From Symsagittifera roscoffensis (lineage: Eukaryota; Xenacoelomorpha; Acoela; Convolutidae), in NCBI RefSeq assembly GCF_963678635.1, contig NC_087069.1, forward strand, positions 17,458,660 through 17,522,659: a stretch of DNA of 64,000 bases, read 5' to 3'. The position numbers and the translations under genes are program-made. This document shows positions 45,663 through 57,279 of the stretch, piece after piece; within the stretch, counting starts at the first letter, position 1, and each line of letters opens with the position of its first letter. The notes below the pieces were generated by a model, which was not told where the DNA came from, made no database searches, and saw only the letters and a list, made by a program, of their open reading frames with translations.

Positions 45663-46254
45663 ATAATGTCCTGCAGCGTACTCGAACGCCAAATGTCTTA
45701 TAGTAGTACGATACTGATCAAAACTATTAGCATTCACGATCGACACAGCTATTTACAAATATTGCACATTGTATTGTCTCAAGATAATTGCATGGAACAA
45801 CGTTTCCGGACAAAGCGATCTTTCTTTGTGCTTTAAGAGTTTGGCCTTGTGGAGGGTTCAAACTTCCATTAGCTCAAGAACAGTATTTTGAGCTTAGTGA
45901 CTCTGGAACAACCTAAATTCAAAAAGCAACTAAATCTTGGCTCAGATTAATTGTTTTCTGGGCTGTCGTTGGAAGTGAGGTTGTTATACAATTAGCGGCT
46001 TTGCATTAGCGAGAAAGGCGCTTCTAGATACGTAGCCTCTAAGTTCCGCTGTTTGATGTAGAGCACAGTCGGCGCTTTTTGATGAATCGCGGACGCCGTA
46101 GATGTGCGGCGTGTATTGCTTTACTTTCATACCTTTTGTGGACATTTACCGCCGCAAGCTACGGAAAGACGGTTGATCCTTAAGCAAGACACCAAGCTGC
46201 GAATACATGACTTCGACTCTGACAGAAACGGCAAATTCGTGCTGCCTAAAGCGA
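45663..46254. other. unclassified
   Basis: A more balanced composition than the surroundings, but I find no convincing gene. A forward frame at 46104-46295 runs into the TIR element and is probably chance. Confidence 0.3.
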
Positions 46255-46680
46255 CCCGCACTGACAAAAATGGATTTCGATCGATTTTAGTATGAAAAAA
46301 GTCTGCAGATTAGATTGAAATCGATTTAAGTTGTAAAAAAGTAAGTTAGTCAAAACAAAAAATTCAGATCGATTTGGATCGATTTTAAATCGATTTAAAT
46401 CGATTTAATTTCAACGCTAAAAAAATCGATTCCAGTCGATTTTAAATCGATTTGAATGGATCTTAAATCTGACCTAAAATGAAATCGATCCAAATCGATT
46501 TTAAATCGATTTAAATCGATTTTTTTCCACTTCTTTTTTTTCTTCAAATTTTCGAATGACAGAAAAAAGAATAAAAATTTATGTCACGTGTCGTTACAAA
46601 TACCAAAATTGACTAAAATGCTTGCAATGCTAAAATAATGCTTGTAAAATTGACTAAAATTCTTGTAAAATCCCTCCCCC

Positions 46681-46697
46681 CTCCCCCCCCCCCCCCC
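46681..46697. repeat. poly-C run
   Basis: A run of about 15 C residues preceded by C/T-rich sequence, in otherwise AT-rich DNA. Potential i-motif/G-quadruplex strand and an error-prone assembly site. Confidence 0.9.
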
Positions 46698-46797
46698 GGA
46701 GGATACAGAGACTCTCGCTACGCCACGGAGAGAATCTCGGGTTAAATCTGCCTAGGTTTTTAGGTAATTAATTTTTTAGGGAAAAATTGGTTTTTTT

Positions 46798-47027
46798 TGA
46801 AAAATCGTGTTTCGTCCCACGGCTTTGCTTATTTCTCCTCTGTCTCCAAGAACTATTCAAAATTGTTTGTTGCTATCTGTAGCCCAATATCATAGCTTGA
46901 TTTTGTTATAATGGCCATTGGTTATTTCCTCATAGTTTTTGGGTAATTAATTTTTCAGTGAAAAATTGGTTTTTTGAAAAATCGTGTTTCGTCCCACGGC
47001 TTTGCTTATTTCTCCTCTGTCTCAAAG
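46798..47027. repeat. imperfect duplication, about 177-bp spacing
   Basis: AAAATCGTGTTTCGTCCCAC followed by GGCTTTGCTTATTTCTCCTCTGTCTC occurs at about 46801 and again at about 46978, preceded in both by a GGTAATTAATTTTTnAGnGAAAAATTGG segment. Confidence 0.8.
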
Positions 47028-47043
47028 AACTATTTTAACTATC

Positions 47044-47427
47044 TAATGAACAAAACCTGATTTACAATGATGATTTTCTATGATTTAATTGCATAATTTT
47101 GAGCTCAAAATCTGGTTTATTTTGACAATTTTCTTGATTTGTTACATATGTTAATGAACAAAACCTGATTTACAATGATGATTTTCTATGATTTAATTGC
47201 ATAATTTTGAGCTCAAAATCTGGTTTATTTTGACAATTTTCTTGATTTGTTACATATGTTAATGCACAACATCTGATTTACAATGATGATTTTCTATGAT
47301 TTCATTGCATAATTTTGAGCTCAAAATCTGGTTTACTTTGACAATTTTTTTGATTTGTTACATATGTTAATGCACAACATCTGATTTACAATGATGATTT
47401 TCTATGATTTCATTGCATAATTTTGAA
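47044..47427. repeat. 108-bp minisatellite, about 3.5 units
   Basis: Units start TAATGAACA or TAATGCACA at 47044, 47152, 47260 and 47368, each with ATGATTTTCTATGATTT...GAGCTCAAAATCTGG...TGATTTGTTACATATGT. The exact 108-bp spacing and high identity indicate recent expansion. Confidence 0.92.
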
Positions 47428-47994
47428 ATATCTGGTACGTGTGTTTTTATTTAAAAAATCAAGAATTTTAATTAGTTTTCTAAGTTGCATGTTTTTTTTG
47501 CCTTGTTAGCAAAAAAAAATCGATTTTAGTGTGTCGTGAAATCCATCGAAATCGATTTGAATAGATTTTTTAGACACTTAAATCGATTTAAAATTTTCAA
47601 AAAGATCGATTTAAATCGATTTAAAATGGATTTAAGTGAGATTCTGATGGATTTAAGTGAGATTCCGATGGATTTTAGTGAGTCGGAAAATCCATCGAAA
47701 TCGATTTAAATCGATTTTTTAGACACTTAAATCGATTTAAAATTTTCAAAAAAATCGATTTAAATCGATTTAAAATCCATTTGAGTTCGTAAAATGGTCA
47801 TGGTTAATCGATTTAAATCGATTGAAATCGATTTAAAATCGATTTAAATCGACCGGAAACCATTTCTGTCAGTGCGGGGAGTTAACACTTTCTGAAAGAC
47901 TCTGAAGTAAATTTGGCTCAAAAAACAACGACGACCTACAAAACAAAAGACCTTGGTTGTAATAAATATATCACTCACAATCAGTGCGAATTGT

Positions 47995-48360
47995 TGTTCC
48001 GACTTTCGATACGAAAGTAACGGAATATTTGTGCTCGGGGTGGGTTTTTTTTTTCTTCAGACAAAATTGGACTTTTTGACTAGCCATTTTTGACGGAAAT
48101 GTTTTATATCATTCGAAAGGCATTGTTGTCCTGAGCTTGAATTTGAAAGGATATTTCACCTTGGATCAATTTTTGTAAAGTTATGGGGGTTGAAATGGTG
48201 CCATTTTGGCCAATTTGGGACAATTAACGCGCGATAAATTTCGCGCTATTAACGCGTAAGCGACGTTTAATCCGTCATAAATCGTTCCAATTTGGTTCAA
48301 GGAAGCTTTTATGCCATAATCGATTTGCTAATAGCCGCAAAATCTATCCTTTGTACTTAA
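47995..48360 (+). mobile_element. HINE-like repeat N4 (3' truncated)
   Basis: Forward copy beginning TGTTCCGACTTTCGATACGA and running through the core palindrome to CTATCCTTTGTACTTAA, then switching to unrelated sequence starting CAGGGGCGGATC. Confidence 0.85.
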
Positions 48361-48987
48361 TATCAGGGGCGGATCTAGGATTTTCTCGAGGGGGGGCGGA
48401 TTTCCAAAATTTTGACGACCTTTTTTTTTAGGTCGACCAAATTGATTTTTCGAGCTCTCCCAAAGCAATGTTTTGCCCCTATTTTTGCTAAAGTTTCTGC
48501 GCCGCAGGCAAATTTTTGAAAAAACAGTCAAAAAAGCCGTTTTTGGGCACTTTTTGAAAAATTTTGAATTGACCTGTTGATTTTCTCCACACGACTCGTT
48601 GTATCACGACGTTATTTTCTGAACACGTAAAATTCCCGTGTTTTTTTTTGAAAGCGGATAGGATTTAGGATTTGAGTCAAATGATGAAGGCACTGGACCA
48701 CTTAATTTTCAATCTTACGGTATTCGAGCAGCAATCAGAGATTAAGGATCCTTGCTAAGGAAATTTCAAAGGTCGAACATAAAAAAAAACCTATTCTGGC
48801 GTAGAATCATCTCTATTTAATTGTAAAGACTGATCAGGTTGAAAATACAGGTGATGTTGTTGCAGCGCTTACAGATCGCTGTTATCAGAGCCAAAATTAA
48901 TTGTGACCTTAACCTAGCGCGAGCTCTGAAGGCTGTATCAGCGGTACAAATAAAAAGATTTACTTTGCACTTAATCTAGTGCGTTAT
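48361..48987. other. unclassified, possible DNA-transposon terminus at 48364
   Basis: CAGGGGCGGATCTAGGATTTT with a G-run at 48364-48400 looks like a transposon terminal inverted repeat of a kind common in invertebrates (hAT-like ends often start CAG-GGCGGA). The inverse end was not found in the window. The rest is featureless. Confidence 0.3.
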
Positions 48988-49572
48988 TGTTCCGACTTTC
49001 GATACGAAAGTAAATGTTCCGACTTTCGTTACGAAAGTAATTGTTCCGACTTTCGATACGAAAGTAACGGAATAATTGTGCTCGGGGTGGGGTTTTTTTT
49101 CTTCAGACAAGTTTCGACTTTTTAACTAGCCATTTTTGACAGAAACTTTCGATATCATTCAAAAAAGTATATTTGTCCTGAGCTTAAATTTGAAAAAATA
49201 TTTCACCTGTGACTATTTTTCGTAAAGTTATGGGGGTTCAAAGATTGCCATTTTGGCCAGTTTGGAACAATTAATGCGCGATATATTTCGCGCTATTAAT
49301 GCGTAAGCGGAGATTTAATCCGCCTTAGAAATCGTTCCAAATTGGTTCAAGAAAGCTTATATGCTATAATTGATATAATACTAGGAGCGAAATCTATCTT
49401 TTTGTACTTTATATGGCGTCTGGGGGGATAATTTTCATAAAAATTTTCAAATTTTAGAAAAAAGATTTTCATTTTATATTATTATAATCGATTGTTTTTT
49501 GTTATTACTGCTCATGAAACCTCAAAAAGCAGTCGGAACATCCAGGGCTTCGCCCTGATACGAGCAGTCTTG
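48988..49572 (+). mobile_element. HINE-like repeat N5 with triplicated 5' end
   Basis: Forward copy. The 27-bp 5' end (TGTTCCGACTTTCGATACGA and AAGTAA) is present three times, at 48988, 49015 and 49042. The 3' end shows GTCGGAACA, the hairpin CAGGGCTTCGCCCTG, and terminal ATACGAGCAGTCTTG. Confidence 0.9.
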
Positions 49573-50016
49573 TTGTCTTAAAACACGATGATTTACGTCC
49601 ATTTACGAGGAAAAATAACTTGTTTCCGGATAGTTAGAGACAACCAGAGTGCGAGCAGGCGGAATCGCTCAGAACGGCCGTTAAGACGTTTTTTTAAGTG
49701 ATTTTACAATGAAATACCTACAGCAAACATCCCTAGTCACCTACGGAAAAAGAGTCATTCATAATGATAGCAGAGGTTTTTGAAAATTCTATAGATGTTG
49801 TTGAACAATAGAAGCTTTGTAATAAATATTTCTCAGTGGATTTTTTTCTGATAAAGAGATTCATCAGACACAGTTCTGAAAATTAAATACAGTCTGAATT
49901 AAATCCATTAACACATTTTTAAGCCTTGGAAAAACTACAGAACATGTGATCTGACTCAAAACGGGCGAAGTACGTGATTCTCTTAAAAGAGAGTCGAGGC
50001 GTATATTGTGCTTTGT
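49573..50016. other. no gene seen
   Basis: Sequence between two HINE-like copies. No coding pattern. Confidence 0.35.
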
Positions 50017-50548
50017 TGTTCCGACTTTCGATACGAAAGTAACGTAATATTTGTGCTCGGGGTGGGTTTTTTTTTCTTCAGACAAATTTCGACTTTTTAA
50101 CTAACCATTTTTGACGGAATTTTTTTATATCATTCGAAAGGCATTGTTGTCCTCAGCTCAAATTTGAAAAAATATTTCACCTGTGATCATTTTTCGTAAA
50201 GTTATGGGGGTTTAAACATTGCCATTTCGGCCAATTTGGGACAATTAACGCGCGATATATTTCGCGCTATTAACGCGTAAGCGGAGAGTTAATCCATCTT
50301 AGAAATTGTTCCAAATTGGTTTAACGAAGCTTATTTACCATAATTGATTTGTTACAAGTAGCGAAATCTATCCTTTAGTACTTTACATGGCGTGTGGGGG
50401 GATGATTTTTATAAGATAATTTCAAATTTTTGAAAAAAAACTTTTCATTTTGTTTAATCGCTTTTAATTTTTTAATGATAATACTGCTCCATAAACCTTA
50501 ATGGGCAGTCGGAACATTCAGGGCTTCGCCCTGATACGAGCAGTCTTG
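50017..50548 (+). mobile_element. HINE-like repeat N6 (complete, about 532 bp)
   Basis: Reference copy: 5' terminus TGTTCCGAC (50017-50025) followed by hairpin ACTTTCG-ATA-CGAAAGT. Core palindrome GCGCGATATATTTCGCGC is near 50250-50267. The inverse of the 5' terminus, GTCGGAACA, sits subterminally at 50508-50516, followed by hairpin CAGGGC-TTC-GCCCTG (50519-50533) and 15 nt to CTTG. A T precedes and TT follows. Asymmetric terminal inverted repeats plus a 3' hairpin and T/T insertion are the hallmarks described for Helentron-type rolling-circle elements and their non-autonomous HINEs. Confidence 0.75.
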
Positions 50549-52130
50549 TTAACTGTTTCTGTCGCCGCTGCAAAAGTTTAGCACATGGCTTTGACAAAAA
50601 ATCCGTTTTCTGTTTGGTAGAGGAACAACGCATACTTTCATGTGTATCAGACATTGCTGTTCGATGAAACCCTGCAGTTTTGTGTGCTCCAAGTTTTTCT
50701 TAACCTTATGAAACGACCAAGTTTACATCATTTTTATAGGTAAGTTTTCGACAACTTTACCTGAAAGAGTGGCTCTCTCAAGTTTTTGATTATAACTATT
50801 TAACTTAAACTTTCCAACGTGGCTAGATATTATTGAAAAAAAATAATGCTGTCAAAGATAGGCATAGGCACGTAAGCAAGATTGGAAGTGCGTTTGACGA
50901 AAAATACCCTGAAGGTGTTGAGTGCTTTTCTAAAACATAACTCCGCTATACGCAAATTCTGCGATGGCATTTTAATCATACCGAACACTAGTGTTTTCAA
51001 CTTTGGCAGCTTCAAACCATCGGCTAGGGTTCAAATAGAGTCGATGGCGTTCCGAAACTGCTCTTATCACTCATGTCAATGTAATGGATTGCCATAGTAC
51101 TACAATAGTTTCTATTTGAGCAACATAATTCGAACACCGAGACTGAGAAGCTCTATTTTGTCTCAGTCTTACTCGTTAATGAGTTTCTAATAAAATCCTG
51201 ACGCATGCTGGAACAACCGCTGCGTTACAATAAACGGAGGAGGAGGGGAGGGGCGTACTGAATGGGATCTCTGTTTAAATCATACGGTTCCCCATACGAA
51301 AAAAGAATTCGGTTCGCGAAAAAGCGAAAGGACTGCTGATGATATAGCAGGCATGAGAAAATATGCCTGCTACATCAGCAGTCTGTGCGACATTGGCTCC
51401 ACCGAAGTAGCGAATCCAACGTTGGCAAATTTGTACTTTGTACACAAAGACTCAAATTATGGATGCTGTTTGAACAGAAACATGTCCAGATTACGAATGA
51501 AGGGCCAGCAGCAAATGGTTCAAACAGGCTTTTCAGTTGATATTTTTCTTCAGTGGGACTACTTGACAAAAGAGGATGGCCAGAATGAATAGCAGTAACA
51601 TCAAAATTACCCGAGGACACTTCAAGATGTATACTCTGGATTGCTTAAGTACAAATCGTATACTAAAAAACTATCAAAAGGATAAATGGGCGAGCTAACG
51701 GGGAACGAAATCAAAAGGAAATGATTCGAACACCGACAACCTAATTACAACCAAAAAATATCTTTCAAAACTCGTTGTTCATGTGTTTGAACAAATCAAA
51801 GTTGCCTACTGAAAACTGAAAAAATATGGACACAAAACCAAAAGATTTTGCAGGAAAATCAGACCACCTAGTCTTTATGATGATTTTAGATGTACCCGAA
51901 TATACTTGTGTGCGAGCTAAAACTCCTATAAATTCAAGCGAAAAACGCATGACAAATCCTCCTTAATTTAATCTTTAATCGCACAGTGGTTTCTTGAGTG
52001 CCGAGAAAAAGCATACTTATAGCACATTTTTGTGGCTGGGCTGTTCTTTCTAACAGTTTTTGTTGAATGCCCACCCCGCCTATCTATGAACTAGTCTGCG
52101 CCAACCTCAGAGCTGGATTTTGCAAATCAC
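50549..52130. other. intergenic, two weak exon-like frames
   Basis: No recognised gene. Forward frames at 50882-51097 (LTKNTLKVLSAFLKHNSAIR, SFKPSARVQIESMAF) and 51353-51592 have balanced composition and could be host exons or relics, but lack domain signatures and clear splice context. Confidence 0.3.
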
Positions 52131-52514
52131 TGGAACCAGTTCTAAACTAGTTTATAAACCAACTCTATTATTGACAAAACTATCTCTATAAAATATTACT
52201 AACCGACCAATCATATTCCATCACTAACATTGACACTTATTTGTAAGTGCTGACACTACTTGTAGTTTCAGCACCAAAACAATTTGAATAAATCATAAAC
52301 TACAGTTGTTTTCCTTCTGGATAAACTGCAAGAACTAACTCGCAAAGACCAGAATACACTAGATCTTTTGAGACTAGGAGATATAATAGTAAAATTAAGA
52401 TTGAAATTAGACTAAGAAGTTGCACGAACCTTTCCGGCCGAAAATAAGATAGCGTGACGAACAGACGGTGTACCTGAAATTACTCTATGAGTACATACCC
52501 TCGGTCATAACTCA
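52131..52514 (+). repeat. LTR element 3, 5' LTR
   Basis: 384 bp from TGGAACC to ATAACTCA, TG..CA ends. Clearly homologous in antisense to the LTRs of element 1 (shared GAAGTTGCACGAA, GGCCGAAAA, AGATAGCGTGA, CAGACGGTGTACC words) but much diverged. Confidence 0.88.
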
Positions 52515-52516
52515 CC

Positions 52517-52526
52517 TGGTGCAACC
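52517..52526 (+). other. primer-binding site of LTR element 3
   Basis: TGGTGCAACC two bases after the LTR, one substitution from the TGGTGCGACC of elements 1 and 2. Confidence 0.82.
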
Positions 52527-54725
52527 AAAAGTCTCGAACAAGACCTTAACTAACTTAGCATTAGACAAATAGAATTAGAATTAGACAACTGCAAAATTGG
52601 AAAATGTTAGATGGAATAGACAATTGAATAGAAATGTTTTAGGTCTCAAAAAATTTAGGCCAATATTTCAAACGATACGAGAAATATCAGGTATTGCACG
52701 AAGACCGAAGCCAAGGCGTGAACAGCAATTCGGAGACGGACCGATCTACTCATGATATTAAGACAAAAACTGGAACAAGTATTTGTATTCAGAATACTTT
52801 ATGCGGTATTTTTAAATTTTCATTTTTTAACATAAAAATCAAATAAAGAATATTTCTTCAAGAACCTATTTGGTGCTAGACCTATTATATTAATAATAAC
52901 AATAACGACTGATGAAAAGATGCACAATCGTTTTTTCCAAAATCTGTAGGAAGTTAAAACTTTTGATTAAATATTTCATTGAATAAAAAATACAAAAATT
53001 AGTTAGTATGAACAATTATCGTTAGTTTCAAACTTTCTTTATCCCAGTTTTATCACCTAAAACATAACCACAAAACTTCAAGAAACTAACATCATAGAAA
53101 CTAACTTTAACTATTAAAAAAAATTTTAAACTTAATTACTTACAAAAAACTTATCAAGGCTCATCCTTGCTTTTCATTAATTACCTTTTATTTCATAAAC
53201 AGATCATCTTTCCTTGTGTCTATAATTTCAACTAAATTAAACTTCGTTTCACTTAAATTACTGATCATCAAGGCTTCCCTTGGATCAATCAGAACAACTT
53301 TGTTCTTACCACCCGATAATTTAAGGTGTCTAACGACCTCAAACGTCGAATCAGTCTGCAACCCTTATGGAGATTCGGGATTATTAGAAATTTTTGGCAC
53401 AACTAATCGTTTTAATTAAGATAGACAGTGGAGAACTTCGGCTACTCATCCTTCACTTGAGCCCTTCCTCTTAGATGACCCAGGCTAAAACTCCTAACAA
53501 TAATAGTAAGTTTTAAAGAAGTATCTAACGATCTACTTAAGTTCTGATTGTACATGAACCCTGTGAATTTATTTACTATTCTCCGACCCTTGATCACAAA
53601 TCAAACCTAATTCTAAGTTTATTCCAAATAGGAAGTAGTCCATGTAAACAGAAATTTCCTGAATAAGAAAAAAATGACAAATAATTGATCGCTACCTCAA
53701 AAAAATATGTAATATTACTTCATATTACGGTGTTTTGACAAGCGCAATCCTTACCACCACAATCAAACCAAACAATACATCAGTTACAAACAGATGGCAT
53801 AGATAAAGAATTCTCAAAAGCCTTCCCAGAGTATATAAAAATGTGCAACATCAAAACTCACCAAGAGCAAATTCAAGATTCAAAAATGAAATGTTTTGAA
53901 TATTTACAGCTATATATCCATGCTAGAACTTAAAAAAATGAAAAACCGACTGAAACATCCCGACGCTAAACAACTGTAAGACAAGAAATTTATCTTTTCT
54001 CAAAATTTCTAGATACAATCCTTGAAAACCTTACTAGTACTGAAATTTCACAACATGTGAAACATGACCTACAAAGAATACTAGCATGGTTCATCATTGA
54101 TTTCATTCATTATCATGAAAAAATTTTCGATCACAAAGATCAGACGATGAAGCTATATTAGCAGATCAGACAGATTATGTTTGGGACACTGATTGGTCTC
54201 ATCCCTCATTCATTAAAAGAACAACCGACATATCAAGGGCAGCAATCGCCACCATTTCTGTACATAAAAACTATGTAAGAATAACTCCACTAACTATTGA
54301 TGCCACACCTTTAAATTGTATTGGCATGTTTACTGATAGAACAGAAAAAAAAACAGTTTAAACTCCACATTTAACAATACACAAAAGACCCATGGAACAA
54401 GAAATCTTACACAACAAGATTTTCAATTTTCATCACATTTTCCTACTGAAGAAATAGTTGAAACAATGCTAACAACAACACAACAAAGCATTTTTGAAAC
54501 TCATTCACGAATTGAACAAACAGGACAATCAAGACAAACTTCCCTCCAAGACAAAGTTCAGCATCATTTAAAATTATTTTCCAAAGTCCTAAAAAGACAC
54601 AGTGCTACCAAACAAATCAAATGCGATTTGAAAACCCATTATCATATTAATTACAACGACATAAAATTGCAAAAACACAACTTAAAACTTTTTCTCTGAA
54701 ATCAAATGCAGCATAGTCACTTCAG
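52527..54725 (+). other. leader and decayed gag N-terminal region, element 3
   Basis: Long A-rich leader. From about 53887 coding-like pieces appear (FLDTILENLTSTEISQHV near 54010-54060, then a frame at 54466-54699) that may be the Gag N-terminus, too broken to define. Confidence 0.35.
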
Positions 54726-55760
54726 ATGATTATGAATCCATACCTTATGGGTGGATCATCAATATCTTCCAACAAACTAATAAAAGTTTTCATAGGTACA
54801 GATCCTGAATACTCAGTAGAAGATAATTTAAACGCAGTCACGGCTAACCTTATTTCAAATATAGGACCTGAACCAGTAAATACGCCACTTCATCAAAATC
54901 GGATACATAGACGCACAGCTCTAATTCAAACCACACTTGATGGCGCAGCCCATCATGTGTTTTCAGTTTTACCTATAAATAATAAATCAGACTGGAAAAG
55001 ATTCACACAAGAATTTTTAAAGATGTGCGACTCTGAACGAAATAAACAATATCAAAGAGTTCTATGCAATGAAATTCGTAGACTACCCATTGAAACAGTT
55101 AAACAACTTGCAGTAAGAATCGGAACATTTGTAAGAAAAGCATGTTCTCTTAATACGCATGATTAAAAACGCAGAAATGACAGATGTCCTAATAGAACTC
55201 TAACACCACTACTACTTAAAATAGCAAAAAAAAGAGCATCACAAGAATCATCAATTCGGGAACCCGATATAGATATCCAAAAACTAGTAGATAAACTAGA
55301 ATAAGCTGAAATCACTATGAAATTAGAAAAAAAAAGAAAATTTAAAATCACAAAACGTAATTATTATCCAAACAACAACCTCACAAATAAATTTTAATCA
55401 TGAGACTGACACTGAATTCGCAGAAAAAGTCACTCAAAAACTAAACACCTACGAGTAAAATCCAAACTTCAAAGATAAACCATCATTCGAAAAGTGGTGT
55501 AATTTTTGTCGCAGATATGGACATAACATTGCTGAATGCAGATAAAAACAGCAAGATAATCAAAATAAGCCACAGAGGCAGAGAGAACCAAACAAATCGT
55601 TCTATCAATATATGAAGAAAGACCAAAGCTTATTAAACAAAAACATTCATGGTAATAACAGTTTAGGAACACCACTCGCAGATAACTATATTAACTATAG
55701 ACAACAATAAATTTACCAAAACAGTTATCGCGCAAGATCTCCAGATCGAAGCAATTCACA
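54726..55760 (+). pseudogene. gag: gag of LTR element 3 with CCHC zinc knuckle
   Basis: The frame 54726-55166 (146 codons) reads IKVFIGTDPEYSVEDNLNAV, then a capsid-like helical region with TTLDGAAHHVFSVLPI, SDWKRFTQEFLKMC and RRLPIETVKQLAVRIG. After a stop, at about 55494-55545, CNFCRRYGHNIAEC is a standard CX2CX4HX4C nucleocapsid knuckle. Then an Asn/Ser/Arg-rich low-complexity tail. Order and motifs fit Ty3/gypsy Gag. Several stops interrupt it. Confidence 0.7.
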
Positions 55761-55810
55761 AAACTTCTCACAAAATAGATAAAGCAGATCTAATAGTCAA
55801 AATAATCAAT

Positions 55811-56485
55811 ATGGAAACAAGCACTCCAGATCAACCTCAAACAGAAGTAATTACTTCTATTATAATAGAAAGCGTTCCTATTCAAACTCTCGGAAAAGAT
55901 ATTATTCAATCGACCGTTCTAGAAGATCCTCTTATAATCGAAACCGAAACTTTTCGAACTATAGAAAAAGACAATACTCAGATAACAGATCACAAAAATA
56001 ATCAAACAAGAGATTAAAGTACAACATTAGTCACAATAGATTACTTGAAAACTCCAAACATCGAAGTAACAACTACCGAAATCGACAAAGAAATCGACAA
56101 AGAAATTGTTCTCAGTCACCACAAAGAATTGTCAAATAAATATATAAGTTCACAAAAAAACTATAGAAGCTGTACACCTAAACATCAACGGCAAATTAAC
56201 CAAGTAGACTCAACTGAAGAAACTCAATCAGACCCTCCCGGTATCGACAACCCAGAAAACTCGGAATTAAAGTTAAATCACATGCATTGTGAATCCACAG
56301 ACGATAAGAGCGAAACAGAAAACACTCTTTCAATAAATATGAATAATACTAAAAATGAATACGAAACAACAATTATTTCAATTATTACAAAAACAATGAA
56401 AGTTTTGATAACTTCGAAAAATCAGACAATAGAAAAATCACAACAGATTATACTAAACAACAAATTGAAGAAATTTCAGATATGA
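55811..56485 (+). pseudogene. Thr/Glu-rich spacer frames between gag and protease, element 3
   Basis: Two consecutive forward frames (55811-56017 and 56045-56485) of polar, Thr/Glu/Asn/Ile-rich sequence without domain signature. Probably a low-complexity linker of the Gag-Pol precursor. Confidence 0.4.
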
Positions 56486-56533
56486 ATCATAGATATATCA
56501 AAATACATCAAATAAAAAAACCAACTTAAGAGT

Positions 56534-56833
56534 TTGAACAATCCCTCTTCTCTTAGAAAGACCAAAAAAAAATTTCAATTATCACACCTTGAAATTGATT
56601 TTCTAACTGACTCTGGAGCAGAATCAAATTTCATAAACATCCCCACATGGAATGGAATACAGATTTTACATCCAAAATTGTTTCCTTCAAAAACATCAAG
56701 CAAATTAGCTACATCACAGGGAGCAGGTCTAAAAAATTACGGAAAAATTCAATTACTCCTTTCTCCAATTCAAACAAGGGGACAAAAAATTTTTTTTAAA
56801 CAAACCGTTCAAACAAACACTCCATATCACTGA
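56534..56833 (+). pseudogene. pro: retropepsin (protease) of LTR element 3
   Basis: The frame reads LEIDFLTDSGAESNFIN: the aspartic protease DSG active-site triad followed by the usual hydrophobic strand. SQGAGLKNYGKIQLLL corresponds to the second half. Length about 100 codons is typical. It ends at a frame break near 56833, and the next frame at 56820 onward reads ITDEKYNILGIPFF, the usual link into RT. Confidence 0.72.
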
Positions 56834-57279
56834 TGAAAAGTACAACATCCTCGGAATTCCCTTTTTTACGAAAAGTATTCCCTCTAATAAAATCTGTTGC
56901 AATATACACATAATAGATAAAAATACAAGGATAAATTTTATCTCTCTAGCATTCTTTCAAAGATCTCAAAATCGAGCCGATCTATAAATTTTGTGACAAT
57001 CTTATCTATCAAATAGACAAAAGATACAGATTCAGACATAATCTCTTTACACGTATACAACAGTTCACTATACAAAATCAGGTTACCCCTAGGACTTGTA
57101 GGACATTTCGAAACAAATGTAACAATTTCTCCAACAGAATAAAGAGCATTTAGAGTAAATAAAATCCTACATTTACTACCCATGTATCAATCAACATTTC
57201 TTAATGAAAAAATTATCAATAAACAACATAACAAGTGACTCAAAACTAAACACAGACTATTTTACAAAAACAGTTTATT

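Larger units (their letters stand above)
46255..47878. mobile_element. TIR DNA element with ATCGATTTAAA arrays (about 1.6 kb)
   Basis: Terminal inverted repeats CCCGCACTGACAAAAATGG (46255-46273) and its inverse at 47860-47878 match at 18 of 19 positions. Inside each end, arrays of a self-complementary AAATCGATTTAAATCGATTT motif (about 46275-46525 and 47515-47855) form long degenerate inverted arms. The centre holds a C-run, a duplicated 45-bp segment and a 108-bp minisatellite, and no transposase. A non-autonomous DNA transposon is the best reading. The CACTG start recalls CACTA-type ends, but the CCCG extension and lack of a clear target duplication leave the superfamily open. Confidence 0.62.

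Noticed and set aside
46104..46295. 63-codon forward gene at the left end of the TIR element
   Set aside because: It crosses the element boundary at 46255 and has no recognisable features.
48364..48400. Complete hAT-like transposon starting CAGGGGCGGATC
   Set aside because: No inverse terminus or transposase found in the window.
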